Notes: generated from the letters alone by a model not told the origin. 64,000 nt of DNA from G963664835 sp965220775 (GCA_965220775.1 OZ244845.1:744001-808000), one strand, 5' to 3'. Shown: positions 35,297 to 44,194, numbered from the stretch's first letter. Numbers and translations are program-made.

Positions 35297-35398
35297 ATAT
35301 CAGGCCCCAAGATTACCTTCCAGTCACGAGAATCCGCCGGAGGCGGTCGCGAACCCCGGACCGTCGGTTACAGTATCCTCGCCAAAGTAGATGATTGA
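35297..35398 (+). pseudogene. Relic of a HicB-like/DUF antitoxin gene (start lost, Trp codon now stop)
   Basis: Thirty-three codons, S-G-P-K-I-T-F-Q-S-R-E through V-G-Y-S-I-L-A-K-V-D-D, match the first 33 residues of the frame at 40522 (S-D-P-E-I-T-F-Q-V-R-E through I-G-Y-S-I-C-T-E-A-D-D). The ATG is ATA here, and the next codon, Trp there, is TGA here. The upstream 50 bp also align. Beyond the TGA the sequence switches to hicA. The relic shows that one antitoxin gene was overwritten by the hicAB module. Confidence 0.65.
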
Positions 35399-35400
35399 AA

Positions 35401-35604
35401 ATGCCTAAAGTGCGGGATGCAATCCGTTTGGTTGAGCGGGATGGCTGGCAGTGGGTGCGAACTCGGGGCAGCCATCGTCACTACAAGCACTCTCAGAAGG
35501 TAGGGATTGTCACCATAGCCGGCAGATTGAGCAAGGACCTGTCGCCTGGCACCTGGAACAGTATTTTGAAACAGGCTGGACTTGATAAAGGGGATTTGCA
35601 ATGA
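35401..35604 (+). CDS. hicA: HicA mRNA-interferase toxin
   Basis: A small double-stranded-RNA-binding-fold toxin of about 67 residues that cleaves mRNA. The family pattern is complete: KVRDAIRLVERDGWQWVRTRG, then S-H-R-H-Y-K-H with the catalytic histidine (G-S-H), VTIAGRLSKDLSPGTWNSIL and KQAGLDKGDLQ. I prefer ATG 35401 to the TTG two codons earlier. It overlaps hicB by ATGA. The order hicA-hicB and the tight overlap are typical. Both partners look intact, so this is probably a working module in a neighbourhood of decayed ones. Confidence 0.9.
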   Translation: MPKVRDAIRLVERDGWQWVRTRGSHRHYKHSQKVGIVTIAGRLSKDLSPGTWNSILKQAGLDKGDLQ

Positions 35605-35807
35605 AGTACACTGTTGTAATCGAGAAAACCGACAACGGATACTCGGCATATTTGCCGGACTTGCCCGGTTGCATTGCCGCCGGAGACACCCCTGCCGAAA
35701 CGGAGGAGTTGATTCGGCAAGGCGTCATCTATCACTTGGAAATGCTTCGTGAGAACGGAGACCCGATACCCGAACCCCAAGCCATGACTATCCTAGTGGA
35801 GGTGTAG
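35601..35807 (+). CDS. hicB: HicB antitoxin (partial RNase-H fold type)
   Basis: A 68-residue antitoxin: MKYTVVIEKTDNGYSAYLPD, LPGCIAAGDTPAETEELIRQ, then a helix and PEPQAMTILVEV. It neutralises HicA by masking its active site. There is no C-terminal DNA-binding domain, so any autoregulation must act through the complex or not at all. A paralogue with about 85% similar residues lies at 43964, next to a broken hicA, inside the restriction-modification locus. Confidence 0.9.
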   Translation: MKYTVVIEKTDNGYSAYLPDLPGCIAAGDTPAETEELIRQGVIYHLEMLRENGDPIPEPQAMTILVEV

Positions 35808-35812
35808 GGTCG

Positions 35813-35980
35813 TGGCGGTTGAGCACTACGAGTTCTTGGACGATGGAGCGGTGCTCTTGGGATTGGCTGGAGAGCCGGGATGGTGCGTTTAGCCGGCGAA
35901 GGAAGACTTCTCGACTACCAAATTCGTGGACGGCAACAAGCGAACTGCATTCAGGACCACCGACGTCTTCGGAGCATAAC
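35813..35980 (+). pseudogene. Relic of a Doc/Fic-type toxin gene
   Basis: Downstream of hicB the sequence KFVDGNKRTAFRTTDVF (35919-35970) matches the Fic/Doc active-site block H-x-F-x-D-G-N-K-R-T-A. The usual first His-Pro is gone, a TAG interrupts the frame at about 35890 and another stop closes it near 35978. The preceding 25 codons from GTG 35813 resemble the start of such proteins only weakly. It is non-functional debris of another toxin-antitoxin module. Confidence 0.6.
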
Positions 35981-36041
35981 CTGCGAGCAACTCCTGAACT
36001 TAGCGCTTGCTGAATGCTGTCGTTGATGGCATAATGCTGTC

Positions 36042-36278
36042 ATGCCTGTACAAATTACTATAAGGGGCGTACCCGAGGAAGTGCGCGACCAGCTTGCCTC
36101 GCGTGCCGCGCTCCAGCGCCAATCGATGCAGGAGTTCCTCCGCTGTGAGTTGGAACGCATCGCGTCGAAACCCTCCATCAACGCCTGGCTTCAGGGGGTT
36201 CGTCAGCGGAAAGAAGCGGCGGGAACTCGCATCCCACCTTCCAGCATCTTGAGGGCTCGTAACGCGGACCTGAAGTGA
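36042..36278 (+). CDS. VapB/FitA-like ribbon-helix-helix antitoxin
   Basis: A 78-residue protein: the N-terminal strand and two helices (MPVQITIRGVPEEVRDQLAS, AALQRQSMQEFLRCELERIA) form a ribbon-helix-helix DNA-binding fold of the FitA type. The C-terminal 40 residues are basic and probably wrap the toxin. It overlaps the PIN-domain gene by 4 bp (GTGA), the standard antitoxin-toxin arrangement. Complex binding to its own promoter is expected from the family. Confidence 0.85.
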   Translation: MPVQITIRGVPEEVRDQLASRAALQRQSMQEFLRCELERIASKPSINAWLQGVRQRKEAAGTRIPPSSILRARNADLK

Positions 36279-36679
36279 CCGTAGTCGTAGATTCCTCCGT
36301 TCTAGTCGCGGCGCTGATCGACTCAGGCGACGAGGGTCAGTGGGCGGAATCCGTACTTGCCGACGGCCCCTTGGCCGGCCCGGAATTGGCCTTGGCCGAG
36401 TCCAGCAACATCCTCCGCCGGCTGGAACAGGCCGGCCAGATCTCGCGGCTGGAGGCCACCAGCGCACACCGCGATCTGCTCCGGCTTGACATTGACCTCT
36501 ACCGGTTCGGGCCCTTTGCCGAGCGGGTATGGGCATTGCGTGGAAATCTCACGAGCTACGATGGATGGTACGTCGCGGTGGCCGAGGCGCTGGAATGCCC
36601 GTTTGTGACGCTCGACCGTAAGCTGAGCCGCGCCGCCGGTCCCACCTGCGAGGTAATCTCTCCGCCGGCTGGCCGGTGA
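36275..36679 (+). CDS. PIN-domain ribonuclease toxin (VapC family)
   Basis: A 134-residue PIN protein. The acidic residues of the metal site are present: D6 in VVVDSSVLVAAL, E43 in LALAESSNIL, D95 in TSYDGWYVAVAEAL and D114 in PFVTLDRKL. VapC toxins cut tRNA or rRNA, and the specific target is not predictable here. The GTG start at 36275 overlaps the antitoxin stop. Both genes look complete, unlike the vapBC remnant at 19.5 kb. Confidence 0.88.
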   Translation: MTVVVDSSVLVAALIDSGDEGQWAESVLADGPLAGPELALAESSNILRRLEQAGQISRLEATSAHRDLLRLDIDLYRFGPFAERVWALRGNLTSYDGWYVAVAEALECPFVTLDRKLSRAAGPTCEVISPPAGR

Positions 36680-36888
36680 CTCCCAAGGGATACTGGTTAA
36701 TCGTAATGCAAGTGCGGGCCGGCAGCGCCGGCGAACGTGGTTGTACCCAGGAAGGCGCGCGGATGCGATTTGGAGGTTGACAGGCCGGCGCATACCACGG
36801 GACGGGATACCCACCGGTCCGTTGAGAAATCGTCGGCCTCGCAAGTCCCGCGACCTGTGCCAACCGGGTGCCCACGGATGCGGGCCCC

Positions 36889-38667
36889 TCATTCAACCCT
36901 CTCTTCAACGCCCGTCTCGCCGGCCCATAACCGTCGCATCTCCTCCGAAGTTTCCAGCAGGAAGCCCAGCTTCCCCTGGGACTCCACCTGCCCGCCCTTC
37001 AGCACGATGATGTGGTCGGCTCGTTCCAGGGCCATCCGTCGGTGTGACGCCACCAGCACCGTCCTATCATTTCGCTCCGACAACCTCTCCCAAAGGATCC
37101 GCTCGGTCTCCGCGTCCAGACCATTCGAAACGTCGTCCAGCACCAACAGCTCCGGCTCGCGGACGAACATCCTTGCCGCGCCCGAACGTCGCTGTTGCCC
37201 TCCTGAGAGCTTCACTCCCCGCGGCCCGACAAACGTGTCCAAGCCGGCCTCCAACTCATTTATGTCCCGCTCCAATACCGCGGACATTATGGCGCCTGGA
37301 AGATCGACTCGGTCCTCGGGAAGGCCCATCAGGATATTCGCGCGCAAACGCTCGCTGAAAAGCCTCGGGACCTGCGACAGGTAGGCGCAGCGAGGTGGCA
37401 CCAGTACACGGTCCGCGTCACCTATCTGAGAGCCATTCCAGCTCACTCTTCCCCGTTGCGCCGGCAGCCAACCGACCAGGGTTCTCAGCAGCGTAGTCTT
37501 GCCGGCCCCAACCCGGCCAGTTACGACGGTGAATTCGCCCCGCTCCAGCCTGAAGCTTACGTCGTGTACCCCCGCTCCCACTTCGGGATAGACGTAGGTC
37601 AGTCCATCTACTTCGAGTACTTCGAGCCGATCTTGCGCCGCTTTACTCGGGACCGCTATCTCAGGCAGGCGGCCCCACAGATAGCTCGGAGTCGGTTCGA
37701 CCAGCGCCTCCGGCGTCGAGCCGGGCATGATTTCCAAGAGTCGGTCGACCGAAACCTCGACGCGTTTGTACCCTGTCAACAGCTTGCCGAGTTCGCGGCT
37801 GAAGGCTTGAACCTGCGTCAGGTAAAAGACTAGAAGAGACAGGTCTCCGACAGTCAGGGCACCCTCGCTCATCGCCCTCGCCAGCAGCGCGAGTAGGATG
37901 CCGGTACCAACGTGGTGGGCGTTAGAAGAGAGCGCATTCATCATCTCTCCCAACACCTCGTCCCTGAGAGACGTCGATCCCCTCTCCTTGTTGATCCGGT
38001 TGAACTCATCGATAACCCGGCTCTCCGCGTTCGAAACCTTGATCGTCTCGACCATTCCGAACATCTCGCCGATAAAACCGGTTACGCCTCCAGCCGCCTC
38101 GCGGGCTGCTTCACGGTACCGTCGTATCCGGCTACGCATCATATGGACGATCACTGTGACCGCAAACAGCGGTAGGAACACCGCGATAACTGTCACCGCG
38201 CTGATCTGGACCATGATCACTATGGCCACGACGAAGAACAGAACGTGGGCAACCAACAGATCGAAGTCCAGAATGTACATGACTGCCTGGTCGGCGTCGC
38301 CCCGAAATCGACTCACAGCCTCTCCCGGGGACGCAGGAAGGGAGCGGTTGCCCCTGAGTTCGAGAACGTGGTCAAACGCATTCCTCCGCAGCAAGGAGGC
38401 CAGGGTGAACCGGTTGAACCGATACAGCAACTCGTCGCCCAGAAATGTCACCGAATATCCCAGGGCGAGGGCTACGAGGATCGCGCAGAGCGCCCAGACT
38501 CCAAGAGAAGTGCCGGCGTCATCGGTCAGCGTGTTGAACACCTCCCGTTGCGCCAACGCCACCGCGTGTTCGATTGCGACAATTGAGACGATCGCGGTCC
38601 CTACCTGAAGCGTGAGTGTCCACTTGTTGAAGAGGAAAAGCCGCAAGATGAACCGCCAGATGGTCAT
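36889..38667 (-). CDS. ABC exporter half-transporter with atypical Walker B (second subunit)
   Basis: A 592-residue fusion of six membrane helices and an ATPase. ATG 38667 overlaps the stop of the upstream partner by ATGA. Upstream in-frame codons belong to the partner's coding region read in another frame. The nucleotide domain has Walker A GRVGAGKTT (about 383-391), signature LSGGQQRR and Walker B LLVLDDVSNGLD, where Asp replaces the catalytic Glu. Heterodimeric exporters such as TM287/288 have one such degenerate ATP site. With its partner it should form an inward/outward-switching drug or lipid exporter. Substrate unknown. Confidence 0.9.
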   Translation of the reverse strand: MTIWRFILRLFLFNKWTLTLQVGTAIVSIVAIEHAVALAQREVFNTLTDDAGTSLGVWALCAILVALALGYSVTFLGDELLYRFNRFTLASLLRRNAFDHVLELRGNRSLPASPGEAVSRFRGDADQAVMYILDFDLLVAHVLFFVVAIVIMVQISAVTVIAVFLPLFAVTVIVHMMRSRIRRYREAAREAAGGVTGFIGEMFGMVETIKVSNAESRVIDEFNRINKERGSTSLRDEVLGEMMNALSSNAHHVGTGILLALLARAMSEGALTVGDLSLLVFYLTQVQAFSRELGKLLTGYKRVEVSVDRLLEIMPGSTPEALVEPTPSYLWGRLPEIAVPSKAAQDRLEVLEVDGLTYVYPEVGAGVHDVSFRLERGEFTVVTGRVGAGKTTLLRTLVGWLPAQRGRVSWNGSQIGDADRVLVPPRCAYLSQVPRLFSERLRANILMGLPEDRVDLPGAIMSAVLERDINELEAGLDTFVGPRGVKLSGGQQRRSGAARMFVREPELLVLDDVSNGLDAETERILWERLSERNDRTVLVASHRRMALERADHIIVLKGGQVESQGKLGFLLETSEEMRRLWAGETGVEERVE

Positions 38668-40445
38668 GCCGTCTGTTCCTCCAACCCAGTCTGAAGAAGG
38701 TGGTGGAAGTGGCTGGTGGAGTCCGCCGCGAGGCTCTCGCGTTCTCCCTGCTCGACGACGCGGCCGTCTTCCAGAACCAAGATGTCGTCGCACCGCTCCA
38801 CCGTTACCAGGTGGTGGGCGATGATCACGACCGTACGTCCGGCCACGAGCTGGTCCAATGCCCGCTCGATCAGTGCCTCGGTCGCGCGGTCAAGTCTGGA
38901 GGTCGGCTCGTCGAGGACAACCACCTGCGGGTCCTTGAGGAAGAGCCGGCTCAATGCCAACAGCTGGGCCTGGCCGGAAGACAAACCGGTCCCGCCGGAC
39001 TGCAACTGCGTGTCGAGACCGTCACGCTGCGTCTGGTACCAGGGCATGATCCCGAGCCGGTCGAATGCGTACAACAGCTGCTCGTCCTTGATCCCTCGGT
39101 CATAGAACGTTAGGTTGTCCCGTATCGTGCCGTGGACGAACCGGACATCCTGGGTCACCATCGCGATGCGTTCGCGCAGCTTGGTTACGCCATAGTCGCG
39201 AAGGTCCCTGCCATCCAGCAATATCTTGCCTTCGACGGGGTCGTATAGACGCACCAGGAGCCGCGCGAGGGTCGTCTTGCCGCTGCCGGTCCGGCCTATC
39301 ACCCCCAGCACCCGACCGGGACGGAGATCGAACGACACGTCACGCAGCACGGCTTCGCCCGTCCCGTAGCTGAACGACACGCGTTCGAAACGCACGAACG
39401 GCTCGTTTGCAGACAGCGATGCCGTCCCATCTAGCACCGTCTTCTGGTATTGGAACAGCTCGTAGATTCTGATCAAACTGGCAGTCGCCCTCTGTAGCTC
39501 GTTTAGCTGTCGCGTCATGTTCTGGACCGGCCCTCCGAGCAAGCTTGTGTAGTGGAAGATCAGATAGACGGTGCCGATGGTGGCCAGACCGCTCAGGAAC
39601 AGGTAGGCGCCCACGGCTAGTGCGACGGCACTTCCTACCCTGAACATGAACGCATTCGTGTTGTAAACGATGCCGGTCATCAGTCCGGCCTTGAGCTCCG
39701 CCCGGAACCATTTGCGCATCAGTTCGCGAAAACGCCGGTCCACGTAAAGCTTCGCATTGTTGGCCCACGTCTCCTCCCTGCCGGAAAGCCGCTCCTCGAC
39801 GAAGCTGAACGCGTCGGTGCTAGCGTCCCGCTCCGCCTTTGAATGGGCTACGGATATGTGGCGCATGCTCACCAGGACCGTCAGCGTTACGGCGGTGAAT
39901 ACGGTCAAGGCCAGCCCCGCTCTCCAGTCCTCGCGGAACAGGAGAGCCAGTATCCCAACCAGCAGCAACACGTTGGCCAGAAGATTGACGACGAAAACGG
40001 AAAAGAATCCGCCCAGCTCGTTGGCGTCGCCGTCGATTCGCTCGATCATCTCCCCCGGCGTACGGTCGTTGTGGAACGACATGTCTAGCGACAGGCAGTG
40101 CTTTGCCAAATCGGCCCTGAGCGCGTTAGTGGCAGTCCAACCGACGCGGCCGCCGGTGTAGGTGGTAAGTACGTCGACGACCTGCTGCATGAGCGCGATG
40201 ACGGTGAAGAGCGCGGCGGCGCCGATCAGCCGGCTGACGGGACTGCCGGCGAGTGCCTCGTCGATGAAGAACCGGATTATCTGGGGATTGACGAGCTGTA
40301 GGCCGATGCTCGTGAACAGCAACACCGCCACGATGGCGACCAGGCCTGTCTGAGGGCGAAGGTAGTCGACCAACAGGTCGACATACTGCCGGAAGCGTAT
40401 GCTCAATCGCGGCGCGGATAGAGACTTGAGACTTTGGGCGACCAT
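38664..40445 (-). CDS. ABC exporter half-transporter (first subunit, catalytic Walker B)
   Basis: A 593-residue membrane-plus-ATPase subunit. Six helices occupy about residues 30-320. The nucleotide domain has Walker A GRTGSGKTT (about 383-391), signature GLSSGQAQLLALSR and Walker B VVVLDEPTSRLD with the normal catalytic Glu, followed by an H-loop A-H-H. The signature LSSGQ and the partner's Asp variant together predict one strong and one weak ATP site. ATG 40445 begins the operon. No regulator is adjacent, so the cargo cannot be named. Confidence 0.9.
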   Translation of the reverse strand: MVAQSLKSLSAPRLSIRFRQYVDLLVDYLRPQTGLVAIVAVLLFTSIGLQLVNPQIIRFFIDEALAGSPVSRLIGAAALFTVIALMQQVVDVLTTYTGGRVGWTATNALRADLAKHCLSLDMSFHNDRTPGEMIERIDGDANELGGFFSVFVVNLLANVLLLVGILALLFREDWRAGLALTVFTAVTLTVLVSMRHISVAHSKAERDASTDAFSFVEERLSGREETWANNAKLYVDRRFRELMRKWFRAELKAGLMTGIVYNTNAFMFRVGSAVALAVGAYLFLSGLATIGTVYLIFHYTSLLGGPVQNMTRQLNELQRATASLIRIYELFQYQKTVLDGTASLSANEPFVRFERVSFSYGTGEAVLRDVSFDLRPGRVLGVIGRTGSGKTTLARLLVRLYDPVEGKILLDGRDLRDYGVTKLRERIAMVTQDVRFVHGTIRDNLTFYDRGIKDEQLLYAFDRLGIMPWYQTQRDGLDTQLQSGGTGLSSGQAQLLALSRLFLKDPQVVVLDEPTSRLDRATEALIERALDQLVAGRTVVIIAHHLVTVERCDDILVLEDGRVVEQGERESLAADSTSHFHHLLQTGLEEQTA

Positions 40446-40521
40446 GGTTTATCGTCTGATCCTCGGGCGAACTTAAGAGGGTACGCTTGATAGTACAATT
40501 TCCTGGCGTGAGGAGGCCGGA

Positions 40522-40733
40522 ATGTCAGACCCCGAAATCACGTTCCAGGTGCGGGAATTCCCCGAGGCCGGCTACGAGGCCCGGGCCATCGGTTACAGCA
40601 TCTGCACCGAAGCCGATGACTGGGAGCATCTGAAGAATATGATGCGGGACGCCGCACTCTGCCACTTCGAAAATGGAGAGGCCCCCGCTCGATTCGAGCC
40701 CATCTGGTCCAGGATGAGGTCATCCCGGTGTGA
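40522..40733 (+). pseudogene. HicB-like antitoxin gene with a frameshift near its end
   Basis: ATG 40522 starts M-S-D-P-E-I-T-F-Q-V-R-E, then EAGYEARAIGYSICTEADDW, H-L-K-N-M-M-R-D-A and C-H-F-E-N-G-E, the pattern of the HicB-like family often mislabelled 2-oxoisovalerate dehydrogenase. The family should then read I-R-x-H-L-V-Q-D-E-V-I-P-V and stop. That text (I-R-A-H-L-V-Q-D-E-V-I-P-V, TGA at 40731-40733) is present but in another frame, so an indel lies at about 40688-40694. The unshifted frame runs on meaninglessly into the palindromes downstream. Confidence 0.75.
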
Positions 40734-40819
40734 GGCTACCCCACGGCCTGTCGTGAAGAGAGTTCGCTGCCTTGCCCGCGTTCTACAGGTTGTCCTGTCT
40801 CGGCGAAGAGAAAAACTAA
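40730..40819 (+). pseudogene. Relic of a hicA-like gene after the frameshifted antitoxin
   Basis: A GTG at 40730 overlaps the ancestral antitoxin stop and reads M-R-L-P-H-G-L-S, then TGA, then R-E-F. The matching HicA subfamily begins M-R-L-P-R-D-L-S-G-x-E, so the TGA stands where Gly (GGA) is expected. After this the likeness fades and the frame ends at 40819. The evidence is short but is supported by the overlap and the antitoxin upstream. Confidence 0.4.
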
Positions 40820-40848
40820 CCATCCCTGGGCATAAGACCCATCTAAAC

Positions 40849-40930
40849 CCCCTCTCCCTCAGGGAGAGGGCTGGGGTGAGGGCGAAAGCGAACTCCCTCT
40901 CCCACTGGGAGAGGGCTGGGGTGAGGGTCC
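40849..40930 (+). repeat. Two CCCTCTCCC-type palindromes upstream of hsdR
   Basis: Two copies of a hairpin, CCCTCTCCCTCAGGGAGAGG and CCCTCTCCCACTGGGAGAGG, each followed by GCTGGGGTGAGGG. The same family recurs at 47.0-47.14 and 47.57-47.82 kb, all within the restriction-modification locus. Confidence 0.85.
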
Positions 40931-41078
40931 ACCGCCGGCGAAAGAAAGCCAATTACCCCCTAAAGACTCGGGTTACCCAACTGAACACCCGCTACCTGCC
41001 TATAACGCCGGCAAACCGTTATCATACCCGTTAGGTTTAAACGGCTGGCCGAGTGCCAAACACGCGCGTTTCAGAGAT

Positions 41079-43886
41079 ATGACTCCCGAAGAGCAAGCCC
41101 GCGAAATCATAGACCGGCTGCTGGAGCAGGCGGGATGGGTTGTCCAGAATCCCAACTCCATCAACCTGTATGCCGGCAGCGGAATAGCGGTGCGCGAATT
41201 TCCGCTGAAGCCCGGCCACGGCAGGGCCGATTATCTTCTTTACGTCAACCAAAAGGCAGTAGGAGTAGTCGAGGCCAAGCCCGAGGGGTTCGCCCTGGCC
41301 GGCGTGGAACTCCAATCGGAGAAGTACGGCGCCGGCTTGCCCGATACCCTGCCGGCCTCCGTGCGGCCCCTGCCCTTCCTCTACGAGAGCACCGGCGTGG
41401 AGACCCAGTTTGCCAACGGACTGGATCCCGAACCCCGCAGCCGCTCGATCTTCTCATTCCATACGCCCGATACGTTGGCCGCGTGGGGCGAAGCGCCAGC
41501 CAACGACGCCGGCGTCGGCCAACGACAGGTAGCCGAACCGACGCGTAGCTACCTCGCATCGCGCAGCCTTTGCCAGAGACTGAAGAACATGCCGGCCCTG
41601 GACGCCTCGGGGCTCTGGCCGGTCCAGGAGCGCGCTATCCGCAACCTGGAAGAGTCCCTCGCCGCCGGCCGTCCGCGCGCATTGGTGCAAATGGCCACCG
41701 GCAGCGGCAAGACCTTCATGGCCTGTAACCAGATATACCGGCTGATCAAGTACGCCGGGGCGAGCCGCGTGCTCTTCTTGGTTGACCGCAGCAACCTGGG
41801 GCGCCAGACCCTACGCGAGTTTCAAGGATTCACGACCCCCGACGACGGCCGCAAGTTCACCGAGCTATACAACGTCCAGCTTCTCAGGTCCAGCAGCATA
41901 GACTCCGTGAGCCGGGTCTGCATCTCCACCATACAGCGGGTCTACTCGATGTTGCGAGGCCAGGAGTTGGATCCCGATTTGGAGGAGATTTCCGGTTTTG
42001 ACTTGGCCTCGTCTTGCCAGGACCCCGCTCCAGTGGAGTACAACCCGGACATTCCAATCGAGACCTTCGACTTCATCGTCACCGACGAGTGCCACCGCTC
42101 CATCTACAACCTGTGGAGGCAGGTGCTAGAGTACTTCGACGCCTTCCTGATAGGTTTGACCGCCACCCCCTCCACGCAGACCTTCGGCTTCTTCCAGCAG
42201 AACCTTGTCATGGAGTACAACCACCGGCAGGCGGTGGCCGACGGGATCAACGTCGACTTCGACGTCTACCGCATCCGCACCGAGATCACCGAGCGAGGGT
42301 CCACCATCGATGCCGGCTATTGGGTTGACCGGCGTGACCGCGAGACCCGGCAAGTCCGCTGGGATCGGTTGGAAGAAGACCTGCAATACGCCCCTAATCA
42401 ACTTGACCGCGATGTCGTCGCGGAAGACCAGATTCGTACAGTCGTCCAGACGTTCCGAGACCGGCTTTTCACCGAGATATTCCCCAGCCGGCGCGATGTG
42501 CCAAAGACAATCATCTTCGCCAAGGATGACAGTCACGCCGATGACATCGTGCGCATCGTCCGGCAGGAGTTCGGCAAAGGCAACGACTTCTGCCGGAAGA
42601 TCACCTACAAGACGACAGGCCAAAGATCCGAAGACCTGATTGCCTCGTTCCGCAACAGCTACAATCCCCGCATTGTCGTGACTGTCGACATGATCGCCAC
42701 CGGCACAGACATCAAGCCGGTCGAGGTGGTTTTCTTCATGCGCAACGTACGCAGCCGGAACTTCTTCGAGCAGATGAAGGGGCGCGGCGTGCGGACTATT
42801 TCCTCGACCGATTTCAATGCGGTGACCCCGGACGCCAGCAACAAAGATCGCTTCGTCATTGTCGATGCGGTCGGCGTCACCGAGGCCGAGCTGTCCGACT
42901 CCTACTCACTGGAGCGCAAGCCGACGGAGTCCTTCGACAAGCTCTTGGATTTGGTCGGCATGGGGAGCCGCGATCCCGAGGTGCTCTCGTCGTTGGCGAG
43001 TCGTTTATCCCGCCTGGACCGCCGGCTGACTTCCCAAGACCGCGAGGCGATAGAGTCCGCCGCCCAGGGAACCTCGCTCCACGACCTTGTATCCGGCTTG
43101 GTCGAGGCCACCGACCCGGACAAGGCGTTGGACGCCGCGCGTAAGGCAACCGGCCAAGACGACCCGCCGGAAGCGGCGGTCGACAAAGCCAAACAACAGC
43201 TGCTGGAAGATGCCGCCCGGCCCCTCGCCGAGAATCCTCGGCTTCGACAGGTGCTCTCCGATACCCGGCGCTCGTACGAGCAGACCATAGACACCGTCAG
43301 CGTCGACCATGTGATCGAAGCCGGCTTCTCCGACGCCCAGGCCGGCGCCCTAGTTCAATCCTTCCAGGAGTTCATTCGCGAGAACCGCGACGAGATTATC
43401 GCCTTACAAGTGTTGTATGACCGTCCATACCGCCGTCGATTGAGCTACCCTGACATCAGGGCCCTGGCCGATGCACTGAGAACGCCGCCCCTGAGTTTGA
43501 CCGAAGACCGGCTATGGCAGGCCTACCGACAGCTGGACAAGTCCAGGGTGCGCGGCTCCGGCCAGAGGGTGCTCGCCGACATTGTGTCACTGGTGCGGTA
43601 CGCCATCGGCGAGGCAGACGAGCTCATCCCATTCGGCAATCGGGTACACGAACGCTTCCGAAGCTGGCTGGCGACGCAGCCGACCGCCGGCCGGACCTTC
43701 ACCGCCGAGCAGCTCGGCTGGCTCCAAGACATCCGCGACCACATCGCCGGCAGCGTCAGCATAGTGCCGCAGGATTTCGATTTGGCTCCATTTAGCCAAC
43801 GGGGCGGCTTGCCACGGGCCTACGCGCTGTTCGGCGACGACTTGAGCGGCCTGCTGGAGGAGTTGAATCTGGAGCTGGTGGCGTAG
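41079..43886 (+). CDS. hsdR: Type I restriction endonuclease subunit R
   Basis: A 935-residue motor-nuclease subunit of a type I restriction-modification system. The N-terminal nuclease has G-R-A-D (D51) and V-V-E-A-K (E65, K67). The helicase has Walker A MATGSGKT (about 204-211), DECHRS (about 335-340), TATPS and the C-terminal motif VI region FFEQMKGRGVRT. The C-terminal 250 residues are helical and should contact the methylase complex. It cuts unmodified DNA after ATP-driven translocation. hsdS and hsdM lie 1.6 and 3.9 kb downstream, separated by accessory genes, so the locus is one extended operon. Confidence 0.94.
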   Translation: MTPEEQAREIIDRLLEQAGWVVQNPNSINLYAGSGIAVREFPLKPGHGRADYLLYVNQKAVGVVEAKPEGFALAGVELQSEKYGAGLPDTLPASVRPLPFLYESTGVETQFANGLDPEPRSRSIFSFHTPDTLAAWGEAPANDAGVGQRQVAEPTRSYLASRSLCQRLKNMPALDASGLWPVQERAIRNLEESLAAGRPRALVQMATGSGKTFMACNQIYRLIKYAGASRVLFLVDRSNLGRQTLREFQGFTTPDDGRKFTELYNVQLLRSSSIDSVSRVCISTIQRVYSMLRGQELDPDLEEISGFDLASSCQDPAPVEYNPDIPIETFDFIVTDECHRSIYNLWRQVLEYFDAFLIGLTATPSTQTFGFFQQNLVMEYNHRQAVADGINVDFDVYRIRTEITERGSTIDAGYWVDRRDRETRQVRWDRLEEDLQYAPNQLDRDVVAEDQIRTVVQTFRDRLFTEIFPSRRDVPKTIIFAKDDSHADDIVRIVRQEFGKGNDFCRKITYKTTGQRSEDLIASFRNSYNPRIVVTVDMIATGTDIKPVEVVFFMRNVRSRNFFEQMKGRGVRTISSTDFNAVTPDASNKDRFVIVDAVGVTEAELSDSYSLERKPTESFDKLLDLVGMGSRDPEVLSSLASRLSRLDRRLTSQDREAIESAAQGTSLHDLVSGLVEATDPDKALDAARKATGQDDPPEAAVDKAKQQLLEDAARPLAENPRLRQVLSDTRRSYEQTIDTVSVDHVIEAGFSDAQAGALVQSFQEFIRENRDEIIALQVLYDRPYRRRLSYPDIRALADALRTPPLSLTEDRLWQAYRQLDKSRVRGSGQRVLADIVSLVRYAIGEADELIPFGNRVHERFRSWLATQPTAGRTFTAEQLGWLQDIRDHIAGSVSIVPQDFDLAPFSQRGGLPRAYALFGDDLSGLLEELNLELVA

Positions 43887-43904
43887 TTGAACAGAAGCAG
43901 TTGG

Positions 43905-43967
43905 CGCCCGGCACCTAGCACACTATCTAGAAGCAGGTTGGACTCGAAAACAGGGGCTTTAGAATGA
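43905..43967 (+). pseudogene. 3' remnant of hicA with two stops
   Basis: Aligned with the intact hicA at 35.5 kb, the last 20 codons are present, but Trp in G-T-W-N is now TAG and Leu in S-I-L-K is now TAG. The 5' part is missing, replaced by the end of hsdR. The terminal ATGA overlap with hicB is retained. Confidence 0.6.
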
Positions 43968-44194
43968 AATACACTGTCGTAATCGAGAAGACCAATAATG
44001 GCTATTCGGCCTACCTGCCGGACTTGCCAGGCTGTATTGCCGCCGGAGACAGCCTGGCCGAAACGGAGGACCTTATTCGGCAGGGCGTGATCCATCACCT
44101 GGAAACGCTCCGGGAGAGTGGCGACCCGATACCCGAGCCCCAAGCGATGACCATCCTGGTCGAATTGCGCGATTGCCATAGGTCGTTATCGTAG
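43964..44194 (+). CDS. Orphan HicB-family antitoxin in the restriction locus
   Basis: A 76-residue protein nearly identical in pattern to the HicB at 35.6 kb (MKYTVVIEKTNNGYSAYLPD, LPGCIAAGDSLAETEDLIRQ, then PEPQAMTILVEL) with an extra 8-residue tail. Its own toxin gene is destroyed. It may cross-protect against the intact HicA, act as a solitary anti-toxin, or simply be young debris. It sits between hsdR and the AbiJ-like gene on the same strand. Confidence 0.8.
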   Translation: MKYTVVIEKTNNGYSAYLPDLPGCIAAGDSLAETEDLIRQGVIHHLETLRESGDPIPEPQAMTILVELRDCHRSLS

